This document shows, piece after piece, positions 32,787 through 40,584 of a DNA stretch of 64,000 nt (positions are counted from its first letter, which is position 1; each line of letters begins with the position of its first letter). Source of the DNA: Leifsonia xyli (GTDB lineage Bacteria; Actinomycetota; Actinomycetes; Actinomycetales; Microbacteriaceae). Under the pieces are notes generated by a model. The model worked only from the letters and a program-made list of their open reading frames with translations. It was not told where the DNA came from and searched no databases. The stretch lies in assembly GCA_003243275.1 (NCBI GenBank), contig QFQR01000001.1:434001-498000 (forward strand), written 5' to 3'. The position numbers and the translations under genes were made by a program.

Positions 32787-33718
32787 GCGATCACCCCGTC
32801 CTCGGAGATGCCCCGGCCGGCGCGACGCGCCTTCCGCTGTCGGCGGGCGGCCTGCGGGGCGAGCCGCAGCTTGGGGTTCACGACCTCGTCGATCGCGAAG
32901 TTGATGAGCGAGAGGCCGGCGCCCAGCAACGCGATGATCGCCCCCGGCGGCACGAACCACCACCAGGCGCCGCTGCCGACCGCCTGGCCGGTCTGCGCGT
33001 CGTTGAGCATCGTGCCGAGCGTGATCGAGCCCGTCGGTCCGAGGCCGAGGTAGGAGAGCCCCGCCTCCCCGAGCACGGCGAAGATCACGCCGAAGATGAG
33101 CTGCGCGGCCAGCAGCGGCACGAGATTCGGCAGGATCTCGACGAAGATGATGCGCAGCGGACGCTCCCCCGCGACGCGGGCCGCTGCGACGTAGTCGCGG
33201 GTGCGCAGCGAACGCGCGGTGGCGCGCAGCACGACCGCCGAACCCGCCCATCCGGTGATCCCGAGCACGAGGGCCACCAGGAACGAGCTGCGCGCGAGGG
33301 GCCCGAGCCCTTCGGTGTGCTGCACATAAGCGGCGATCACCATGACGAGCGGCAGGCCCGGGATCACCAGCATGATGTTGGTCAGCAGCGTGAGGAGTTC
33401 GTCGAGCACACCCCCGAAGTAGCCGGCGAGCACCCCGAAGACGATCGCGAGCAACAGCGAGACGACGCCCGCGACGAGGCCCACGAAGAGCGATCCCTGC
33501 GTGCCCCAGGCGAGCTGGGCGAACACGTCGTAGCCGAGCTTGGTGGTGCCGAGCCAGTGCTCGGGGCCTGGCGGCAGCAGCGCCGGGTTGCCCGAGTCGC
33601 GCGGATCCTGCACGAACGGCGGCGCGATGAGGCCGAACAGCACGATCACGCCGACGATGACGAGACCGGTGAGCAGCTTGCCCGACATGCTGGGCAGCAG
33701 GGTGCGCGTCTCAGCCAC
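32783..33718 (-). CDS. ABC transporter permease (DppC-like)
   Basis: 311 residues with about six helices. An N-terminal cytosolic segment and LGTTKLGYDVFAQLAWGTQG resemble OppC/DppC. The EAA-loop equivalent is REYV-like TRDYVAAARVAGERPLRIIF, with ILPNLVPLLAAQ after it. GEAGLSYLGLGPTGSITLGT is the family's C-terminal hallmark. It overlaps the upstream permease gene by eight bases. Confidence 0.9.
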   Translation of the reverse strand: MAETRTLLPSMSGKLLTGLVIVGVIVLFGLIAPPFVQDPRDSGNPALLPPGPEHWLGTTKLGYDVFAQLAWGTQGSLFVGLVAGVVSLLLAIVFGVLAGYFGGVLDELLTLLTNIMLVIPGLPLVMVIAAYVQHTEGLGPLARSSFLVALVLGITGWAGSAVVLRATARSLRTRDYVAAARVAGERPLRIIFVEILPNLVPLLAAQLIFGVIFAVLGEAGLSYLGLGPTGSITLGTMLNDAQTGQAVGSGAWWWFVPPGAIIALLGAGLSLINFAIDEVVNPKLRLAPQAARRQRKARRAGRGISEDGVIA

Positions 33719-34715
33719 GGTGCCTCACTCTCGGGTCGATGAAGCCGTAGATGAGCTCCATCAGGAAGTTCGCCGCGAGCACGGTCAGGGTGATCACGAG
33801 GAACACCCCCTGCATGAGCGCGTAGTCGAGCCCCTGAACGGCCTGGATCATGAGCTTGCCGATGCCGGGATAGCTGAAGACCTGCTCGGTGACGATGGAG
33901 CCCGCCACCACGAAGCCGAGGGCGATGCCGAAGCCTGCCAGGCTCGGAATGGCGGCGTTGCGCCCGGCGTACCGGCTGCGGATGCGGCCGGGCGTCAGCC
34001 CCTTCGCCTCGGCCGTCACGACGTAGTCCTCCGACATCGTCTGCACCATCATGTTCCGCATCCCGAGCAGCCAGCCGCCGACCGAGGAGATCACGATGGT
34101 CGCGGCGGGCAGGATCGCGTGCACGATCGCGCTGCCGACGAACGCCCAGCTCCATTCGGGGCCCTCGGGGAAGTCGAACACGTCGTAGCCGCCGAAGATC
34201 GGCAGCAACCCGAGCTGCACCGCGAGCACCGCGACGAGCACGAGCGCGAGCCAGAAGTACGGGATGGACTGCAGGAAGGTGGTCGCCGGCACCAGGTGGT
34301 CGACCCAGGTGCCGCGACGCCATCCGACCCACGCGCCCGCCACGATCCCGAGCACGAACGACAGGATCGTGGCGACGCCCACCAGGATCACCGTCCACGG
34401 CAGGGCGGCCGCGATGAGGTCGCTCACGCTCGCCGGGTAGCGGGTCGAGGAGATGCCGAGATCTCCGTGCAACAGCCGCCCCCAGTAGGCGAGGTACTGG
34501 TCCCACAGACTCGTCCCCTTCTCGGCCCCCAGGATCGCGGTGATCGTCCTGATCGTCTCCTCCGAGAGGGGGCGCCCGCCGTTGGCACGTCGGAGCTTGC
34601 CGAGCATGATCGCCGCCGGATCACCCGGCAGCAGCCGGGGCAGGAGGAAGTTGAGCGAGATCGCCGCCCACAACGTCAGGAGGTAGAAGGAGATCCTCCG
34701 CACGTAGAAGTTCAC
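33711..34715 (-). CDS. ABC transporter permease (DppB-like)
   Basis: 334 residues with about six helices. RRISFYLLTLWAAISLNFLL opens the protein. The EAA-loop equivalent is MSEDYVVTAEAKGLTPGRIR. EQVFSYPGIGKLMIQAVQGLD near the C-terminus is diagnostic for OppB/DppB. The frame allows GTG at 34721, but that codon is embedded in the AGGAGG SD; the GTG at 34715 sits five bases from it and is preferred (two residues shorter). Confidence 0.9.
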   Translation of the reverse strand: MNFYVRRISFYLLTLWAAISLNFLLPRLLPGDPAAIMLGKLRRANGGRPLSEETIRTITAILGAEKGTSLWDQYLAYWGRLLHGDLGISSTRYPASVSDLIAAALPWTVILVGVATILSFVLGIVAGAWVGWRRGTWVDHLVPATTFLQSIPYFWLALVLVAVLAVQLGLLPIFGGYDVFDFPEGPEWSWAFVGSAIVHAILPAATIVISSVGGWLLGMRNMMVQTMSEDYVVTAEAKGLTPGRIRSRYAGRNAAIPSLAGFGIALGFVVAGSIVTEQVFSYPGIGKLMIQAVQGLDYALMQGVFLVITLTVLAANFLMELIYGFIDPRVRHRG

Positions 34716-34761
34716 GCTCACCTCCTCCGTGCTCTCGAGGACGAGTCCGTGGTCACCGGTG

Positions 34762-36420
34762 CTACTTCGCGGGCTTCAGGTGTGTGAGCACCACGGCCGA
34801 CGCGGTCGACAGGTACGGCAGCGGGGCCGCGTAGAGGTTGTCGTCGCTCGGCCAGCCGGTGAAGTCCTTCACGTTGAAGAACGACTGCGAGGCGTTCAGC
34901 ACGATCGGGATGTAGGGCAGATCGCGCGAGATCTCGGCCTGGATGGAGGCGTACGCGGTCTTCTTGGTCGCCTCGTCCTGGGTGGCGCCTGCGGCCTTGA
35001 CCGCGGCATCCACGACCGGGTTCGAGTAACGCGAGTAGTTCTGCCCCTTCGTGGGCTCCTCGCCGACCTTCGCGCTCGAGGCCGTCGCGAAGTACTGGTC
35101 GTAGTTCGAGAACGGGTCGGGAACGAGCGACTGGGTGAGGCCGTACATCGCGAGCTGGAAGTCGCCGTTCGAGATCGGGGTCCAGTATTCGGCCTCCGAC
35201 ACGGTGCGGGCGTTGATGCGGATGCCGGCCTTCGCCGCCTGCTCGCTGACGAGCTTCGCGGCGTCGTTGTAGTCGGTCCAGCCGTCGGGCGAGAACAGGT
35301 CGAGCTCGATCGGGGTGCCGTCCTTGCCGTAGAACCCCTCGGAGTCCTTCGTGTAGCCGGCGTCCTCGAGGATCGCGGATGCGGCTGAGGCATCCGGATC
35401 CTGCGGGCTGGTGGTGAGCGAGGTGTCGCTCACCCACTTCTCGTCGCGCGGCAGCAGGGCGAAGGCGGGCGAGGATTCTCCGGCGAGCCCGGCGAAGGCC
35501 TTCTCGCGGATGGTGGAACGGTCGATCGCGACGTTGATCGCCTGCCGCACGGCCGGGTCGGTCTGCGGTCCGGTGCAGCCCATCGCGGTGTCCGCGCAGG
35601 TGACGATCACGGTCGGGTCCTGCTGCTGGTTCATGGTCGCGATGCGGCCTCCCGCGGTCACACCGTCGGGGTTGGCGATGAACTGGCCGACCCAGTCGAT
35701 CTTGCCGGTCTTCAGCAGGTCTTCGGAGGACTGGTTCGAGTCGATGCCGATGTCCTGCACCTCGGCGACCGCGGGAGCTCCGTCACGGAAGAGGGGGTTC
35801 GCCTCGATCGTGTAGGCGGCGTCGGTGAACGACTTGAGCGTGTAGGGACCGGAGCCGACCGGCTTCTGGTTGGTCTCGTTCATGTAGTCGGTGATCTTCG
35901 ACCAGATGTGCTGGGGGATGATCCAGGTGGAGCCGAGGATGAGGGAGGCGGCCGTGAACTTCGGCGTGGAGTAGGTGATGACGACGGTCGTGTCGTTCGT
36001 GGCCGTGATGGAGGTCATCTCGGGGTCGACGTTGGAGCCGTAGCCGAAGGTGAAGGCGACGTCGGCTGCCGTGAGCGGCTCGCCGTCGCTCCACTTCTGG
36101 CCGGGCTTGATGGTGATCGTCAGTTGCGTGCCGTCGTCGTTGTAGCTGAAGGTGTCGCCGATGAGACCGACGGGCGGATCGGCGGAGAGCTGGTTGAAGA
36201 AGAACAGCGGCTCGTAGATCGCGCCGAAGGTGAAGTGGGTCGCCGTGTCGACGTGGAAGGGGTTGAAGTCGTTGTTGATGGGCGTCATCGAGCCGGACCA
36301 CACCCGCAGCGGTCGATCGCCTGCGTCGCCGTTGGAGGGCACGCAGGCGGTGAGCGAGAGGGCGAGTGCTGTGGTGCCTGCGGCGATCAGCGTGATCACC
36401 CGGGTGCGAGGGCGGTGCAT
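34762..36420 (-). CDS. ABC transporter substrate-binding lipoprotein (family 5 SBP)
   Basis: 552 residues. Lipoprotein signal with lipobox LTAC, Cys26. The mature protein has the extracellular solute-binding family 5 pattern: FGAIYEPLFFFN, GQKWSDGEPLTAADVAFTF, KPVGSGPYTLKSF, and DPAVRQAINVAIDRSTI. Family 5 binds peptides, nickel or oligosaccharides; the co-transcribed glycosidase, kinase and ROK repressor favour an oligosaccharide. First gene of an operon that runs SBP, permease, permease, ATPase, ATPase, ROK, GH4, BadF kinase down to 27628. The promoter and putative operator lie about 75-100 bases upstream. Confidence 0.93.
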   Translation of the reverse strand: MHRPRTRVITLIAAGTTALALSLTACVPSNGDAGDRPLRVWSGSMTPINNDFNPFHVDTATHFTFGAIYEPLFFFNQLSADPPVGLIGDTFSYNDDGTQLTITIKPGQKWSDGEPLTAADVAFTFGYGSNVDPEMTSITATNDTTVVITYSTPKFTAASLILGSTWIIPQHIWSKITDYMNETNQKPVGSGPYTLKSFTDAAYTIEANPLFRDGAPAVAEVQDIGIDSNQSSEDLLKTGKIDWVGQFIANPDGVTAGGRIATMNQQQDPTVIVTCADTAMGCTGPQTDPAVRQAINVAIDRSTIREKAFAGLAGESSPAFALLPRDEKWVSDTSLTTSPQDPDASAASAILEDAGYTKDSEGFYGKDGTPIELDLFSPDGWTDYNDAAKLVSEQAAKAGIRINARTVSEAEYWTPISNGDFQLAMYGLTQSLVPDPFSNYDQYFATASSAKVGEEPTKGQNYSRYSNPVVDAAVKAAGATQDEATKKTAYASIQAEISRDLPYIPIVLNASQSFFNVKDFTGWPSDDNLYAAPLPYLSTASAVVLTHLKPAK

Positions 36421-36491
36421 GGAGGTACCTCATCTCTGGAGCGTCGTTGCGAGACAGGATGCTGCGACCGGTGGTCGTGTCTTGCGCGGAA

Positions 36492-36520
36492 CGCTACAGG
36501 AAAGGTCGTTTCCAGTAAAG
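36492..36520 (-). promoter_or_regulatory. Promoter of the oligosaccharide-uptake operon
   Basis: Minus strand: TTTACT (36520-36515), a 17-base spacer, TAGCGT (36497-36492). A transcript would start near 36485, leaving a leader of about 65 bases before the ATG at 36420. The region is much richer in A+T than its surroundings. Confidence 0.6.
36497..36517. promoter_or_regulatory. Candidate ROK operator in the promoter spacer
   Basis: ACAGGAAA (36497-36504) and TTTCCAGT (36510-36517) are inverted repeats with 7 of 8 bases matching across a 5-base centre. The repeat fills the space between the -10 and -35 elements, so a bound repressor would block RNA polymerase. Confidence 0.55.
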
Positions 36521-36545
36521 CCCTTTTCTGTTTGTTGCCCGGCCG

Positions 36546-37526
36546 CTACGACGCGGCGGGCGCCGTCGCGAGGATGTCGACCACGAACACGAGCGTCTGC
36601 CCCGCGAGCGCGTTCGTGTTGCTGTCCGACTTCTCGCCGTAGCCGTCGGCCGGCGGGATCACCATGAGCAGCTGCGAGCCCACCGTCTGCCCGACCAGGG
36701 AGCTCGTGAAGCCCGTGATGAAACCGTTCGCGGGGCCGCCGTAGGGCGCCTTGCCCCAGGTCTGGTCGAAGATCTCGCCCGTCTCGGCGTTCATGCCCTG
36801 GTACTGGATGTAGACCGTGTCGGTCGCCTGCACCTGCGCACCCGCGCCCTTGATGAGCACCGCCGACTGGGTCGTCGTCGGAAGGGTGTACCCCTCGGGG
36901 ATGTCGACCGTCGGCGCGCCATCGGCGGCAAGCGTCACCGTCGGCATCCCGTCGACCGGCTTCTGCTCCTCACCCGTCGCGCGCGTCACCGACGACACCA
37001 CGTCGGCGACGAAGACGAGCGAGTCGCCCCCCGAGATGTTGAAGCTGTCGAGCCCGTCGTCACCGAATCCGTCCGCCGCCTCGATGACGCCGACGACACG
37101 CGAGCCGACCTTGGCGCACTCGATGGTCTTCAGCAGGCCGGGCAGCAGCTTGCTCTCCTCGAGCACGAACACCGCCTGCTTTCCCGCGGCGTAGTCGGTC
37201 GACTCGATCACCTTGCCCGTGGTGCCGTTGTAGAGGCTGTAGTCGACCGACACCACCGAGGGGTACGCCACCTCGGCGCCCGACCCCTTCGAGACCACGC
37301 TCACCTCGGTCTGCTCCGGCTTGAGCGGCGCCGTGAAGTCGACCGTCGGCATGCTCCCGAAGTCGCCCGTCACCTTCACCGAGTCCGACACCGAACCGGA
37401 TGCCGCGCATTCACGCGCGCTCGCGCTGGAGGATCCCGAGGGGGTCGGCTCTGGGCTGCCTGCGGAGCAGCCGACGAGGGCCACGGCGAGCGCGGCGACG
37501 GTCAGGATGGGAAGGGCGCGGGGCAC
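36546..37526 (-). CDS. Lipoprotein with two FKBP-type peptidyl-prolyl isomerase domains
   Basis: 326 residues. Lipobox LVGC, Cys20. Domain 1 (about 75-175: VVSVDYSLYNGTTGKVIEST, then LPGLLKTIECAKVGSRVVGV) and domain 2 (about 215-320: DTVYIQYQGMNAETGEIFDQ, then VGSQLLMVIPPADGYG) both have the FKBP layout. Aromatic residues needed for prolyl isomerisation are better kept in domain 2; domain 1 may be a degenerate copy. It probably assists folding of exported proteins. The GTG at 37526 has GAGGAG about seven bases upstream; the longer open frame would run into the gabT promoter region. Confidence 0.88.
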   Translation of the reverse strand: MPRALPILTVAALAVALVGCSAGSPEPTPSGSSSASARECAASGSVSDSVKVTGDFGSMPTVDFTAPLKPEQTEVSVVSKGSGAEVAYPSVVSVDYSLYNGTTGKVIESTDYAAGKQAVFVLEESKLLPGLLKTIECAKVGSRVVGVIEAADGFGDDGLDSFNISGGDSLVFVADVVSSVTRATGEEQKPVDGMPTVTLAADGAPTVDIPEGYTLPTTTQSAVLIKGAGAQVQATDTVYIQYQGMNAETGEIFDQTWGKAPYGGPANGFITGFTSSLVGQTVGSQLLMVIPPADGYGEKSDSNTNALAGQTLVFVVDILATAPAAS

Positions 37527-37626
37527 GACGGACTCCTCGAGAGCGATGCGGGACACCCCATCCTGCCGCATCGAACCTTGGTGCCCGATCCGAGCCCCGC
37601 GCACCGAGCGCCCGGAAGGCGCCTCG

Positions 37627-37641
37627 TAGACTCGGAGCATG
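37627..37641 (+). promoter_or_regulatory. -10 element and leaderless start of the first gabT-like gene
   Basis: TAGACT at 37627-37632, CGGAGC, ATG at 37639. GGAG within the spacer lies too close to act as an SD. Confidence 0.55.
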
Positions 37642-38961
37642 ACCTTCAGCGTGCCCCAACAGCGCAAGCTCGTCACCGAACTCCCCGGCCCGAAGTCCCG
37701 TGCGCTCCAGGAGCGTCGCGTCGCCGCCGTCTCGCGCGGCGCTGGCACCCTCGCCAACATCTACATGGACCACGGCTCAGGCGCGATCCTGGTCGACGTC
37801 GACGGCAACCAGCTCATCGACCTCGGCTGCGGCATCGGCGTCACGACGATCGGCCATGCGCATCCCGAGGTGGCCGCAGCGGTCGCGGAGCAGGCCGCGA
37901 AACTCACCCACACGCTCTTCACCGTCACCCCCTACGAGAACTACATCCGGGTGGCCGAGAAGCTCGCCGAGATCACCCCCGGCGACTTCGAGAAGCACAC
38001 GATCCTCGTGAACTCGGGTGCGGAAGCCGTCGAGAACGCCGTCAAGATCGCCCGCCGCTTCACGGGCCGCCGCGCGATCGTGAGCCTCGACCACGCCTTC
38101 CACGGCCGCACCAACCTCACGATGGCGATGACCTACCGCCCCTGGCCCGAGCGCGCCGGCATGGGGCCGTTCCCCGGCGAGCTGTACTCGGTGCCGGTCT
38201 CCTACCCGTTCCGCGACGGGCTCACGGGAGAGGAGGCCGCCGCCAAGACGATCGACTACATCGTGACCCACATCGGCGCGAGCGAGGTGGCGGCGTTCTT
38301 CGCCGAGCCGATCCAGGGCGACGGCGGCATCGTCATCCCTGCGCCCGGCTACTTCGCTGCCATCAAGCGCTTCTGCGAGGAGAACGGCATCATCTTCGTC
38401 GCCGACGAGATCCAGGCGGGCATCGCGCGCACGGGTGCGTGGTACTCCATCGAGCACCACGGGGTCGTGCCCGATCTCGTCACGAGCGCCAAGGGCATCG
38501 CGGGCGGTCTGCCGCTCGCCGCCGTCACCGGCCGCGCCGACATCATGGATGCGGTGCAGCCGGGCGGCATCGGCGGCACCTTCGGCGGCAACCCGGTGTC
38601 GACCGCGGCCGCGCTCAAGGTCTTCGAGATCATCGAGCGCGACGACCTGATCGGCGAGGCGCAGCGCGTCGAGCGCGCCCTCACGGCGCGGATCGGCGAC
38701 TGGCCGGAGCGCTTCGGCGTCGTCGGCGAGGTGCGCGGCAAGGGCGCCATGTTCGGCGTCGAGCTCGTACTGCCCGGCACCACCACCCCGAACCCCGAGG
38801 CGCTCAGCACGGTGCTCGGCCACGCGACCGCGAACGGCGTCATCCCGCTCGACGCGGGCTCGTGGGACTCGGTGCTGCGCTTCCTGCCGAGCGTCGTCGT
38901 CAGCGAGGAGCTCATCGACGACGCGGCCGGCGTGCTCGAAGAGGCCCTCGCCACCCTCTGA
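37639..38961 (+). CDS. gabT: Class III aminotransferase, 4-aminobutyrate type (copy 1)
   Basis: PLP enzyme that moves the amino group of GABA to 2-oxoglutarate, giving succinate semialdehyde. 440 residues. NSGAEAVENAVKIAR binds the PLP phosphate, HAFHGRTNLTMAMT follows, and FVADEIQAGIARTG contains the Asp that contacts the PLP ring nitrogen. TSAKGIAGGLPLAAVTG carries the Schiff-base Lys. A close paralogue lies 1.6 kb on at 40582, sharing most motifs. GABA preference is from family likeness; other omega-amino acids are possible. The downstream membrane-protein gene starts five bases after its stop. Confidence 0.9.
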   Translation: MTFSVPQQRKLVTELPGPKSRALQERRVAAVSRGAGTLANIYMDHGSGAILVDVDGNQLIDLGCGIGVTTIGHAHPEVAAAVAEQAAKLTHTLFTVTPYENYIRVAEKLAEITPGDFEKHTILVNSGAEAVENAVKIARRFTGRRAIVSLDHAFHGRTNLTMAMTYRPWPERAGMGPFPGELYSVPVSYPFRDGLTGEEAAAKTIDYIVTHIGASEVAAFFAEPIQGDGGIVIPAPGYFAAIKRFCEENGIIFVADEIQAGIARTGAWYSIEHHGVVPDLVTSAKGIAGGLPLAAVTGRADIMDAVQPGGIGGTFGGNPVSTAAALKVFEIIERDDLIGEAQRVERALTARIGDWPERFGVVGEVRGKGAMFGVELVLPGTTTPNPEALSTVLGHATANGVIPLDAGSWDSVLRFLPSVVVSEELIDDAAGVLEEALATL

Positions 38962-38966
38962 CGCCC

Positions 38967-39989
38967 ATGACCGAGACGCCGTTCGACCATCCGCCGACCC
39001 GTCCCCGGCGCCCGCGACGCCGCCCCGGCCGCTGGGTCGCGTTCGGCATCACCGTGCTGCTGCTCGGGGGCCTCGTCGCCCTCTCCCCCTGGGATCCGAG
39101 TCGCCGTCAGGCGTACGCCGACCAGCTCGTGGTGTGGACGGAGCCGCCCAGCGAGCAGATCACCCGGCTCGCGGAGCGCATCGAGCTCACCGAGACCGGA
39201 CGCCGCATCTTCTTCGCGAGTCGCCCCCAGCTCGACCAGGCGGACGACTTCCAAGCGCACTGCCCTGTCGAGGCGGAGGTCGTGCTCGGCTGCTACTACC
39301 GCTCGCAGATCTACGTGTACGACGTCACCGACGAACGCCTCGCCGGCACCGTGGAGGCGACCGCCGCGCACGAGCTGCTGCACGCCGTCTACGACCGGAT
39401 GACGCCCGAGCAGCGGGCACCGGTCGACGCGCTCATCGCGCAGTACGTGGCGACCCTGCCCGAGACCGACCGGGATGTGAAGATCGTCGCCACCTACCCC
39501 GAGGACCAGCGCGCCGACGAGTGGCACTCGCGCCTCGGCAACTCGCACGAGAGACTCCCCGACGCGCTCGAGACGCACTACGCGGAGGTGTTCAGCAATC
39601 GCGCCCAGGTGGTCGGCTACGCCACCCGGGCGACGCAGCAGCTCGACGGCTACACGAGCCGCATCGACCAGTTGAGCGCCGAGCTCGACACCACCTCCGG
39701 CGAGCTGCAGAGCCGGTCCGCCGCCTACGACGCCGCATCCGCGGCACTCGATGCCGACATCGCGGCGTTCAACGCCCGTGCCGACGCGGGAACCTTCGAC
39801 AGCCAGGCCCAGTTCGACGCGGAGCGTGCGAAGCTCGTCGCGCGCCAGAACACGCTCGAGAGCGACCGCGTGCAGCTCAACGCCGACGTCGACGCCTACA
39901 ACGCCAAGGTCGAGGAGCTGACGTCACTCGACGCGCAACGCGCCGAGCTCTACGCGAAGCTCGACAGCCGCTCGGCGCCCGCCTCCTGA
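38967..39989 (+). CDS. Membrane-anchored HELLH putative metalloprotease with coiled-coil tail
   Basis: 340 residues. A Pro/Arg-rich cytoplasmic N-terminus, one transmembrane helix (about 23-40), then an extracytoplasmic domain holding TAAHELLHAVYDRM with HELLH at residues 135-139, the zincin HExxH signature. A possible third ligand (the Glu/His further on, for instance in DEWHSRLGNSHERL) cannot be assigned. Residues about 205-335 are a long heptad-rich coiled coil (RATQQLDGYTSRIDQLSAEL and onward). I do not know a named family. It starts five bases after gabT copy 1 and is probably co-transcribed with it. Confidence 0.78.
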   Translation: MTETPFDHPPTRPRRPRRRPGRWVAFGITVLLLGGLVALSPWDPSRRQAYADQLVVWTEPPSEQITRLAERIELTETGRRIFFASRPQLDQADDFQAHCPVEAEVVLGCYYRSQIYVYDVTDERLAGTVEATAAHELLHAVYDRMTPEQRAPVDALIAQYVATLPETDRDVKIVATYPEDQRADEWHSRLGNSHERLPDALETHYAEVFSNRAQVVGYATRATQQLDGYTSRIDQLSAELDTTSGELQSRSAAYDAASAALDADIAAFNARADAGTFDSQAQFDAERAKLVARQNTLESDRVQLNADVDAYNAKVEELTSLDAQRAELYAKLDSRSAPAS

Positions 39990-40015
39990 GCGCCCCGGCG
40001 CGTCCGGCTCCCGCC

Positions 40016-40501
40016 TCACGACAGCGGGTCGTCGGCGAGCAGGATCGTCGGCTCGTGGTGCACCGGGAAGTTGACGGATGCGGCGATGAAGCAGAGCGCG
40101 GAGGCCTCGTGATGCGCGTCGAGCGCGTCGACCGGATCACCGGCCGCGATCGTCACCACGGGGCGCAGGGTCGCCTCGACAAAATGGCCGCCACCATCCG
40201 GGGTCTGCACCATCTCACCGCTCGCCGCATCCGTGTAGCCGACCACGACGATGCCGCGGTTGGCCGCCACGTGCAGGTAGCTCAGCAGATGGCACTGACT
40301 GAGCGCGGCGAGCAGCAGCTCCTCCGGGTTCCAGCGCTCCCGATCGCCGTGGAAGGTGCGATCACTGGATCCGGCCAACTCGTGCAGCTTGCCCTCGGAG
40401 CGCACCACATGGTCGCGTCCGTAGGCGCGATAGCTCGAGGTTCCCGCGCCGCGGTTGCCCGTCCATTCGACGGAAACCGCGTAATGATGGCGGTGATTCA
40501 T
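40016..40501 (-). CDS. OsmC/Ohr-family protein
   Basis: 161 residues. Family signs: NPEELLLAALSQCHLLSYLH, containing the first redox Cys, and HHEASALCFIAASVNFPVHH, containing the second. OsmC/Ohr proteins reduce organic hydroperoxides through these two cysteines in the cytoplasm. The N-terminal YAVSVEWTGNRGAGTSSYRAY strand pattern fits the OsmC fold. The ATG at 40501 has GAGG about eight bases upstream; a GTG at 40513 in the same frame would add four residues. Divergent from gabT copy 2 and convergent with the HELLH gene, so it stands alone. Confidence 0.88.
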   Translation of the reverse strand: MNHRHHYAVSVEWTGNRGAGTSSYRAYGRDHVVRSEGKLHELAGSSDRTFHGDRERWNPEELLLAALSQCHLLSYLHVAANRGIVVVGYTDAASGEMVQTPDGGGHFVEATLRPVVTIAAGDPVDALDAHHEASALCFIAASVNFPVHHEPTILLADDPLS

Positions 40502-40568
40502 GGGAATCCTCACTCGAAGCAGGCCACGGCTACGGAATCAGCAGCATCGGAGCTCTCGAGCCGCGCGG

Positions 40569-40584
40569 TAGGATCGCAGCCATG
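40569..40584 (+). promoter_or_regulatory. -10 element and leaderless start of the second gabT-like gene
   Basis: TAGGAT at 40569-40574, seven bases, ATG at 40582; no SD. Confidence 0.55.

Noticed and set aside
27628..36420. Dipeptide uptake operon
   Set aside because: The transporter genes are of the peptide type, but the coupled ROK, GH4 and BadF genes all point to sugar.
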